A stretch of DNA of 7,647 nt from Candidatus Zambryskibacteria bacterium RIFOXYD2_FULL_43_10. Lineage in GTDB: Bacteria; Patescibacteriota; Minisyncoccia; Phycocordibacterales; Zambryskibacteraceae. The notes below the pieces were generated by a model. That model saw only the letters and a program-made list of their open reading frames with translations. It had not been told where the DNA came from and made no database searches. The stretch covers positions 1-7,647 of the forward strand of contig MHWZ01000006.1 in the NCBI GenBank assembly GCA_001825475.1. Direction: 5' to 3'. Shown in pieces: positions 1 through 5,118 of this stretch (its first letter is position 1; each line of letters begins with the position of its first letter). The position numbers and the translations under genes were made by a program.

Positions 1-56
1 GATAAATATTTTATGCAGTTTGCAATAATTGCGATGCGATAAGAATCTCTCGTGTT

Positions 57-65
57 TATGATAAT
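57..65 (+). promoter_or_regulatory. Candidate -10 region of ychF
   Basis: The stretch contains TATGATAAT; GATAAT at 60-65 is one base from the TATAAT consensus and ends 8 nt before the ychF ATG at 74. I see no good -35 at normal spacing and no Shine-Dalgarno motif between it and the ATG. If it is used, transcription would begin almost at the start codon. The rest of 1-73 shows no supported gene: there is only a short GCAAT-A-ATTGC palindrome (22-32) and an adjacent GCGATGCGAT direct repeat (31-40). An in-frame TAA at 62-64 rules out a longer ychF. Confidence 0.35.
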
Positions 66-73
66 CTGACGTT

Positions 74-892
74 ATGTCGTTAAAAATTGGCATCGTAGGG
101 TTGCCGAATGTGGGCAAGTCAACGCTTTTTAACGCGCTTACCAAGAAAAGTGTACCAGCGGAGAATTATCCTTTCTGTACCATTGATCCTTCGGTCGGTA
201 TCGTACCGGTGCCGGACGAGCGGCTGGAGAAACTCTCTGTTTTATCCAAATCAAAAAAAACTATTCCGGCAGTGGTGGAGTTCGTTGATATTGCTGGACT
301 TGTCAAGGGCGCATCGGAGGGGGAGGGACTGGGCAATAAATTTCTTTCTCATATCCGCGAAGTGGACGCTATTGTTGAAGTGGTTAGAACTTTTGAGGAT
401 GCGGATATTATCCATGTACACGAGAAAGTTGACCCTATATTTGATATTGAAATTATTAATTTGGAACTCGAAGCCGCCGGTATCAAGAAGCCGACTCTCT
501 ACGTTTTGAATTTTTCCGAAGCGGCTCCCAAGGTTCGACCTTTTGAATTGAATTCTAAGGTCGGACCTTTGATCGAAGTAGATCCAGTTTTTGGTACAGG
601 TCTGGACAAACTTATCGTGGAAGCCTACAGATTACTTAACTTGATTACTTTCTTTACCACGGGGGAAGATGAGTCGAGAGCTTGGACGACAAAGTGTGGC
701 TCGAAGGCGCCGGAGGCGGGTAAATCGATCCACTCCGATTTCCAAGAAAAATTTATCCGCGCCGAAGTTATACATTACGACAAACTCATGGAAGTGGGCT
801 CTCTAGTCGCCGCGCGCGAGAAGGGCTGGCTTCGGACAGAGGGTAAGGAATATGTGGTGCAAGACGGAGATGTCATTGAGTTTCTGATTTGA
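74..892 (+). CDS. ychF: YchF/OLA1-type P-loop NTPase, short form lacking the helical (coiled-coil) domain
   Basis: YchF is a universally conserved TRAFAC-class NTPase (Obg family) that binds ribosomes and, in studied members, prefers ATP. Seen here: a P-loop GLPNVGKS at residues 9-16; the G3 motif DIAG at 72-75; NFSE at 146-149 in place of the GTPase NKxD, which fits the NxxE of the ATP-preferring YchF subfamily; and a C-terminal TGS domain from about 190 to 272 with the family tail GKEYVVQDGDVIEF. At 272 residues it is about 90 shorter than E. coli YchF (363). Strand ELEAAG (131-136) runs straight into KKPTLYVLNFSE, so the helical arm normally between them is absent. The segment after G4 is also short and contains a 40-bp repeat element (residues 153-166). 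No frameshift is visible and both ends are intact. ATG 74 is the first start after an in-frame stop at 62-64; there is no Shine-Dalgarno sequence. Confidence 0.95.
   Translation: MSLKIGIVGLPNVGKSTLFNALTKKSVPAENYPFCTIDPSVGIVPVPDERLEKLSVLSKSKKTIPAVVEFVDIAGLVKGASEGEGLGNKFLSHIREVDAIVEVVRTFEDADIIHVHEKVDPIFDIEIINLELEAAGIKKPTLYVLNFSEAAPKVRPFELNSKVGPLIEVDPVFGTGLDKLIVEAYRLLNLITFFTTGEDESRAWTTKCGSKAPEAGKSIHSDFQEKFIRAEVIHYDKLMEVGSLVAAREKGWLRTEGKEYVVQDGDVIEFLI
530..569. repeat. 40-bp double-palindrome element, copy 1 (inside ychF)
   Basis: Arm 1 is AAGGTTCGACCTT (530-542), arm 2 is AAGGTCGGACCTT (557-569), separated by 14 nt. Each arm is nearly or fully self-palindromic around one to three central bases. 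The arms are also inverted copies of each other, so the transcript could form a 13-bp stem (one G-U pair, 535/564) closing a 14-nt loop. It begins at codon position 1 and is translated as KVRPFELNSKVGP plus the first base of the next codon, just after the G4 motif of YchF. The same architecture recurs at 3539-3578 in leuS. Confidence 0.85.
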
Positions 893-898
893 TATAAT
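870..898 (+). promoter_or_regulatory. Candidate promoter of the DUF5671-type gene
   Basis: A perfect TATAAT (893-898) begins immediately after the ychF stop codon (TGA 890-892). ATGTCA (870-875), matching TTGACA at four of six positions, lies 17 bp upstream. The predicted start of transcription, about 7 nt past the -10, coincides with the ATG at 905, so the mRNA would be leaderless. The -35 lies within the ychF coding region. Confidence 0.55.
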
Positions 899-904
899 GA
901 AGTT

Positions 905-1831
905 ATGAATACAAAAATAACCGCCAAGGATTTCTTTTTACACATTGCCGTTATTGCGCTCTTGTACACAGGTACGATGGCGCTCTTGAATATTTTATTT
1001 CGCGTCATTAATGTTGCTTTCCCGCAGGTAACTCAATATGGTTATTTTGGTTCAACCTCCATCAGTTTGCCAGTGGCGACGCTTATTGTCGTTTTTCCGC
1101 TTTTTCTCTTTCTTGCCAATATTGTGCGAAAGGGATACACGGAGGATCCAAGTCGCAAAGATTACCCGGTGCGCAAATGGCTCATCTACATCACCCTCTT
1201 TCTCGCTGGAGGAGTGCTCGCTGGCGATTTAGTCACTCTCATTTATTTCTTTCTTGATGGGCAAGAAATGACAACCGCGTTTCTTTTAAAAATCCTTTCG
1301 GTACTGGTAGTCGCTGGTTGTATCTTTGGTTACTACATGGATGATTTGAAGGATAGATTAACGAGTTCTCGCAGGAATGTGTGGAGAGTGGTGGGGGCGG
1401 TTCTAGTGGTCGGTTCTATTGCCGCCGGTTTTAACGTATTAGGAACACCGCAAAGTCAGCGCATGCTTCGTTATGATTCACAGAAAGTTTCTGATTTGCA
1501 AAATATTCAGTGGCAAATTATAAATTACTGGCAACAGAAGGGTGTCTTGCCCGCTGCGCTCGCAGATTTAGAAGATCCGATTTCCGGATTTATTGCTCCG
1601 GTTGATCCTCAGACGAGAAATTCTTATGAGTATAAAAAGGCCGGTACTCTAACTTTTGAGCTTTGCGCGGAATTCAACAAAGTATCGCAAGATAGCGCCG
1701 AATCTGTGGCTCGCATGGTTTATCCAGAGCCAATGGGAAAATTCGGAGAAAACTGGCAACACGAAGCCGGCCGCCAATGTTTCTCTCGTACCATTGACCC
1801 TGAATTCTATCCGGTAAGACCTAAAATTTAA
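905..1831 (+). CDS. DUF5671-type multi-pass membrane protein with pseudopilin-like C-terminal domain
   Basis: Function unknown. The first ~150 residues form four predicted membrane helices (about 10-37, 54-75, 91-117 and 123-145). The pattern (AKDFFLH at the start, KWLIYITLFLAGGVLAGDL, LVVAGCIFGYYMDDL) is one I associate with the DUF5671 family. A fifth helix (about 158-178) leads into a ~130-residue soluble tail with YDSQKVSDLQNIQWQIINYW, a DP-rich segment (DPISGFIAPVDPQT), YEYKKAG and FELCAEFN, and two cysteines (254, 292) that could pair. This tail resembles the globular part of type II/IV pseudopilin-like domains in containing Asp-Pro turns and an aromatic YEY strand; that similarity is inference. 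An even number of helices before the fifth would put the tail outside if the N-terminus is inside and all five span. The gene starts 12 nt after ychF with its own TATAAT and ends 2 nt before leuS. Confidence 0.8.
   Translation: MNTKITAKDFFLHIAVIALLYTGTMALLNILFRVINVAFPQVTQYGYFGSTSISLPVATLIVVFPLFLFLANIVRKGYTEDPSRKDYPVRKWLIYITLFLAGGVLAGDLVTLIYFFLDGQEMTTAFLLKILSVLVVAGCIFGYYMDDLKDRLTSSRRNVWRVVGAVLVVGSIAAGFNVLGTPQSQRMLRYDSQKVSDLQNIQWQIINYWQQKGVLPAALADLEDPISGFIAPVDPQTRNSYEYKKAGTLTFELCAEFNKVSQDSAESVARMVYPEPMGKFGENWQHEAGRQCFSRTIDPEFYPVRPKI
1822..1827 (+). promoter_or_regulatory. Candidate -10 hexamer before leuS
   Basis: TAAAAT (five of six to consensus) lies in the last codons of the upstream gene and ends 6 nt before the leuS ATG at 1834. 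TTGACC (1794-1799) is a good -35-like hexamer but sits 22 bp away, too far for a standard promoter. As leuS starts 2 nt after the preceding stop, cotranscription is an equally good explanation. Weak call, kept because the spacing matches that at other starts in the window. Confidence 0.25.
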
Positions 1832-1833
1832 TA

Positions 1834-4023
1834 ATGCATGGCTACGACCCTAAAGAGATAGAAGAAAAATGGCAAGACCATTGGCAGAAGTCTGGTATTT
1901 ATGAAGCGAAAGATTTTTCTGATTTACCCAAATATTATTTGCTGATAGAGTTTCCATATCCCTCCGGAGATGGTCTTCATGTGGGACACATTAGAAGTTA
2001 CACGGCGATGGATATCATCTCGCGCAAACGTCGGATGGAAGGATTCAACGTTCTTTATCCTATCGGTTGGGACGCCTTTGGTCTGCCGACAGAAAATTAT
2101 GCTCTCAAGACCGGCAAAGATCCGAAAGTGGTGACAAAAGAAAATACCGATACTTTTCGGCGACAGATTCGGTCCCTTGGTCTATCTTTCGACTGGTCGC
2201 GGGAAATAAATACAACCGATCCGAAGTATTACAAGTGGACACAGTGGATATTTTTAAAATTTCTTGAGAAAGGTTTGGCATACAAAGCGAAGATTCCCAT
2301 CAATTGGTGTCCGAAGTGCAAGATTGGTCTAGCGAACGAAGAGGTAGTTGATGGTAATTGCGAGAGGTGCGGCGCTCCGGTTGAACAGAAAGAGAAAGAA
2401 CAATGGATGCTTGCTATTACCAAATATGCGGAGAGATTAGATAAGGATTTGGATGAAGTAGATTACCCAGACCGGGTAAAGATACAACAAAGAAATTGGA
2501 TTGGCAGAAGCGAAGGTGTATTGATTAAGTTTGACGATATAGAAATCTTCACTACTAGGCCGGATACTATTTTGGGGGCTACTTTTATTGTGGTTGCCGG
2601 CAAGGAAGATAAATTTACCGGACGTTTCGTGACCAATCCAGCGACTAAAGAAAAAATTCCAGTTTGGGAAGCGGAATATGTAATGTCCGACTACGGCACC
2701 GGTGCCATCATGGGTGTTCCCGCCGATGATGAGCGTGATATGGAGTTTGCCAAAAAATATAAACTGCCAATCGTTGAAGATTATCAAAAAGCTGGCTTTG
2801 AAGATTTTGGGAAAAAAGTCACAAAATACAGGCTGCGCGATTGGGTGTTTTCGAGACAACGTTATTGGGGGGAGCCGATACCGGTTATTCATTGTAGTAA
2901 GTGCGGTGTAGCGCCGGTACCGGAGAAAGATTTGCCGGTGGAATTGCCTAAGGTTGAAAAATATCAACCTAGAGAAGATGGAGAATCACCCTTGGCAAAT
3001 ATTGACGAGTGGGTGAACGTGACATGCCCAAAGTGTGGTGGAAAAGCTAAAAGAGAAACTGATGTCATGCCAAACTGGGCCGGCTCTTCTTGGTATTTTC
3101 TTGCCTATCTTTTCAATAAAGAAGGATTCGCGAGTTCTGCGTCCATTGAAAATTGGAAATTGCAAATTGAAAATTTCAGGCATTTTATGCCTGTTGACTG
3201 GTATAACGGAGGCATGGAGCACACCGTGCTTCACCTGCTGTATTCTCGTTTTTGGAATAAATTTCTCTATGATTTGAAACTTGTTCCCACCAGTGAGCCG
3301 TATAAGAAGCGCACTTCTCACGGACTGATTCTTGCTGAAAACGGAGAGAAAATGAGCAAATCAAAAGGCAATGTTGTAAATCCTGATACCATTGTAAAAC
3401 AGTTTGGCGCGGACACCCTGCGGCTCTATGAGATGTTTATGGGTCCCTTTGAACAAGCTATTGCCTGGAGCGAGGATGCTCTGGTCGGTCCGCGCCGGTT
3501 TTTAGAGAGGGTGTGGAGATTAAAAACTAAAGTTGCCAAAGGTCAGACCTTAGATACTGATTCTCAAGGTCTGACCTTGATGCATCAAACGATTAAAAAA
3601 GTTTCCGATGATATAGAGTCAATGAAATTCAATACCGCAGTTTCTAGTCTCATGATTTATGTCAATACCTTAGATAAAAAGAACAAGATTTCTCAAGAAG
3701 AATTCAAGACCCTGATTTTGCTTCTTGCCCCGTTTGCTCCCCACATCACGGAAGAACTCTGGTTATTGCTAGGACGCAAAGATTCTATCCATATTCAGAA
3801 TTGGCCAACCTATGATTCTAAGAAATTAATAAAAGATGAAATTATTTTAGCTGTTCAGATTAATGGGAAAGTTAAAGCAAATGTACTTGTTTCTCGTGAT
3901 CAAAGTGAAGAGGAGATTAAGACGATGGCGTTAGCATTACCTGAGGTTAATAAATGGTTAAAGGGAAAAAAGCCCGAAAGAGTTATTGTTGTGCCAAGAA
4001 AGATTATTAGCATCGTCACTTGA
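1834..4023 (+). CDS. leuS: Leucyl-tRNA synthetase, compact form
   Basis: This cytoplasmic class I enzyme charges tRNA-Leu with leucine using ATP. Catalytic motifs are intact: HVGH at residues 49-52 (HIGH) and KMSKS at 506-510. Two zinc ribbons are visible (C159, C162, C176, C179; and C354, C357, C398, C401). The CP1 editing domain (about 222-330) keeps the threonine-rich TTRPDT (240-245) and DYGTGAIMGVPADDERD (286-302) but is shortened on both sides of the second motif, and the usual His before Asp in that motif is Asp. RLRDWVFSRQRYWG (333-346) returns to the Rossmann core. The C-terminal domain ends normally (VQINGKVKANV, VIVVPRKI). At 729 residues it is about 130 shorter than E. coli LeuRS (860), mostly from CP1. 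Two repeat elements are translated within it: ATTGnAA heptamers (residues 438-448) and the 40-bp palindrome element (569-582). The start at 1834 gives MHGYDPKEIEEKWQ, typical of LeuRS. Confidence 0.98.
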   Translation: MHGYDPKEIEEKWQDHWQKSGIYEAKDFSDLPKYYLLIEFPYPSGDGLHVGHIRSYTAMDIISRKRRMEGFNVLYPIGWDAFGLPTENYALKTGKDPKVVTKENTDTFRRQIRSLGLSFDWSREINTTDPKYYKWTQWIFLKFLEKGLAYKAKIPINWCPKCKIGLANEEVVDGNCERCGAPVEQKEKEQWMLAITKYAERLDKDLDEVDYPDRVKIQQRNWIGRSEGVLIKFDDIEIFTTRPDTILGATFIVVAGKEDKFTGRFVTNPATKEKIPVWEAEYVMSDYGTGAIMGVPADDERDMEFAKKYKLPIVEDYQKAGFEDFGKKVTKYRLRDWVFSRQRYWGEPIPVIHCSKCGVAPVPEKDLPVELPKVEKYQPREDGESPLANIDEWVNVTCPKCGGKAKRETDVMPNWAGSSWYFLAYLFNKEGFASSASIENWKLQIENFRHFMPVDWYNGGMEHTVLHLLYSRFWNKFLYDLKLVPTSEPYKKRTSHGLILAENGEKMSKSKGNVVNPDTIVKQFGADTLRLYEMFMGPFEQAIAWSEDALVGPRRFLERVWRLKTKVAKGQTLDTDSQGLTLMHQTIKKVSDDIESMKFNTAVSSLMIYVNTLDKKNKISQEEFKTLILLLAPFAPHITEELWLLLGRKDSIHIQNWPTYDSKKLIKDEIILAVQINGKVKANVLVSRDQSEEEIKTMALALPEVNKWLKGKKPERVIVVPRKIISIVT
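3145..3177. repeat. Tandem ATTGnAA heptamers inside leuS
   Basis: Four consecutive 7-bp units read ATTGAAA, ATTGGAA, ATTGCAA and ATTGAAA (3145-3172), followed by a partial ATTTC. Although 7 is not a multiple of 3, the array stays open and encodes IENWKLQIENF (residues 438-448). It lies in the variable loop between the conserved SSWYF and the conserved MPVDWYNGG of LeuRS. The same unit occurs at 7615 in mnmA. Confidence 0.8.
3539..3578. repeat. 40-bp double-palindrome element, copy 2 (inside leuS)
   Basis: Arm 1 AAGGTCAGACCTT (3539-3551) and arm 2 AAGGTCTGACCTT (3566-3578) are exact reverse complements over all 13 bases, with a 14-nt spacer. Each arm is also a 6+1+6 palindrome. Arm starts are 27 nt apart, identical to the copy in ychF. 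Here the element starts at codon position 2, giving GQTLDTDSQGLTL rather than the KVxP peptides of the ychF copy. It lies just before the conserved HQTIKKVSDDIE helix of the anticodon-binding domain, a position where LeuRS proteins vary in length. Confidence 0.88.
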
Positions 4024-4048
4024 CACATCTTTATCTGGGTGATACAAA
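4020..4048 (+). promoter_or_regulatory. Candidate promoter of the sigma-region-4/HARE-HTH gene
   Basis: A perfect TTGACA -35 (4020-4025) contains the leuS stop codon (TGA 4021-4023). A 17-bp spacer follows, then TACAAA (4043-4048, four of six to consensus) with an extended -10 TG at 4040-4041. Transcription would start near 4055, leaving about 5 nt of leader before the ATG at 4060. This is the best-formed sigma-70-type promoter in the window. Confidence 0.6.
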
Positions 4049-4059
4049 TGAGATAAATT

Positions 4060-5097
4060 ATGAGTGAAAGGATTGATTTAAGTTTTAAGCCCAAAGAGAT
4101 CGTCAAACGGCTGTTGTCAGTTTTGACCAAGCGCGGACAGGATATTCTTATCAGTCGATACGGATTAGGATCCAAGACCGCCAAATTCACCTTAGACGCC
4201 ATCGGTAAAAAATACGGTATTACCAGAGAGCGTGTGCGCCAGATAGAAAATCATTCTCTCTTTATCATCCGCAAATCAAAAGTTTACAAAGATCTCGAGC
4301 CGGTTTTTGCCGAATTAAAAAAAGTCATTCTGGATCTGGGCGGTATTATCTCTGAGAAAGATCTTCTAAAACACTTAAGCAAGGATCCGAACGTTCAAAA
4401 TTATTTTTATTTTTTGTTAATTATTGGCGAGGAATTTAAGCGTGAGAAAGCCGATGAAGAGTTCAAACATCACTGGCATGTGGACCGAGAGTTGGCGGAG
4501 AAGATTAAATCCGCGCTTCGTAAACTCTATTCCTCCTTGTCTGATGACGAGCTTGTGGCAGAAGGCGACCTCGTTAGTTCTTTTCTTGAAGAAGTGAAAG
4601 ATCTAAACGAGAAATATAAAAACGAGGAAGTTATCAAACGTTGGTTTTCCATTTCGCATAAAATCGATAAAAATCCTCTGGGCGAATGGGGCCGCGCGTC
4701 TTCTTCAAATGTTAACGCGAAAGGCATGCGGGATTACGCCTTTCTGGTTATCAGAAAGCACGGTTCCCCGATCCATTTCAAAGAAGTGGCCAAGGCTATC
4801 ACCCAATACTTTAACAAGAAAGCGCATGTTGCCACCACTCACAACGAATTAATCAAAGACCCCAGGTTTGTTTTGGTCGGTCGCGGCCTCTACGCGCTCT
4901 CCGAGTGGGGATACATGTCCGGTGTGGTCAAGGACGTTATTAAGAAAATTTTGGAAAAGGAAGGTCCTTTGATGAAAGATAAAATCATAGAAAAGGTTCT
5001 TAAAGAACGCTATGTCAAGGAAAATACCATTCTGGTCAATCTTCAAAATCCGAAGTATTTTAAGAAAGATTCTTCCGGCCGCTACCTAAACGCCTAA
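4060..5097 (+). CDS. Sigma-70 region 4 / HARE-HTH fusion protein, putative transcription regulator
   Basis: Residues about 15-75 look like sigma-70 region 4, the domain that reads the -35 element: LLSVLTKRGQDILISRYGLG, then a helix-turn-helix with GKKYGITRERVRQIENHSL. No region 2 or 3 precedes it, so this cannot be a complete sigma factor. A mainly helical middle (about 80-205) has an ISEKDLLKHLS segment reminiscent of a winged helix. Residues about 222-283 fit the HARE-HTH fold (RDYAFLVIRKHGSPIHFKEVAKAI ending FVLVGRGLYALSEWG), as in the RNA polymerase delta subunit RpoE. A last winged-helix-like unit (about 287-343: VIKKILEKEGPLMKDKIIEKVL) follows. The likely role is binding RNA polymerase or promoters; which step it affects cannot be told. 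It begins 36 nt after leuS behind a strong promoter. The likeliest alternative annotation, 'sigma factor', would overstate the evidence. Confidence 0.8.
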   Translation: MSERIDLSFKPKEIVKRLLSVLTKRGQDILISRYGLGSKTAKFTLDAIGKKYGITRERVRQIENHSLFIIRKSKVYKDLEPVFAELKKVILDLGGIISEKDLLKHLSKDPNVQNYFYFLLIIGEEFKREKADEEFKHHWHVDRELAEKIKSALRKLYSSLSDDELVAEGDLVSSFLEEVKDLNEKYKNEEVIKRWFSISHKIDKNPLGEWGRASSSNVNAKGMRDYAFLVIRKHGSPIHFKEVAKAITQYFNKKAHVATTHNELIKDPRFVLVGRGLYALSEWGYMSGVVKDVIKKILEKEGPLMKDKIIEKVLKERYVKENTILVNLQNPKYFKKDSSGRYLNA

Positions 5098-5105
5098 ATT
5101 CCGTG

Positions 5106-5111
5106 TAGAAT
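5106..5111 (+). promoter_or_regulatory. Candidate -10 hexamer before the DUF8128-like gene
   Basis: TAGAAT (five of six to TATAAT) lies in the 21-nt gap after the sigma-like gene and ends 7 nt before the ATG at 5119, which would make the transcript leaderless. The -35 region at 17 bp is poor. AAGG at 5113-5116 is only 2 nt from the ATG, too close for an effective Shine-Dalgarno. Confidence 0.35.
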
Positions 5112-5118
5112 TAAGGTC

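Noticed and set aside
22..40. GCAATAATTGC palindrome and GCGATGCGAT repeat as an operator upstream of ychF
   Set aside because: They are too short, and the upstream gene context is missing, so nothing links them to regulation.
517..578. CGAAG direct repeats (517-521 and 574-578) as target-site duplications around the ychF element
   Set aside because: They are 5 bp, lie at unequal distances from the element ends, and no equivalent flanks exist at the leuS copy, so chance is likely.
74..892. ychF as a pseudogene or frameshifted gene because it is short
   Set aside because: The N-terminal G domain and the complete C-terminal TGS domain are in one open frame; the missing part is a clean internal domain loss.
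2437..2967. Long antisense open frame within leuS
   Set aside because: It lies opposite conserved LeuRS sequence, shows no recognisable domain and has low-complexity shadow composition.
530..3578. Palindrome pairs or heptamers as a CRISPR array
   Set aside because: Repeats are 13 or 7 bp, only two or four units, inside coding frames, with no spacers of CRISPR size and no cas genes.
4961..4970. A third copy of the AAGGTC palindrome (AAGGTCCTTT)
   Set aside because: It has only half of an arm, no partner at 27 nt, and encodes an ordinary EGPL segment of the winged-helix domain.
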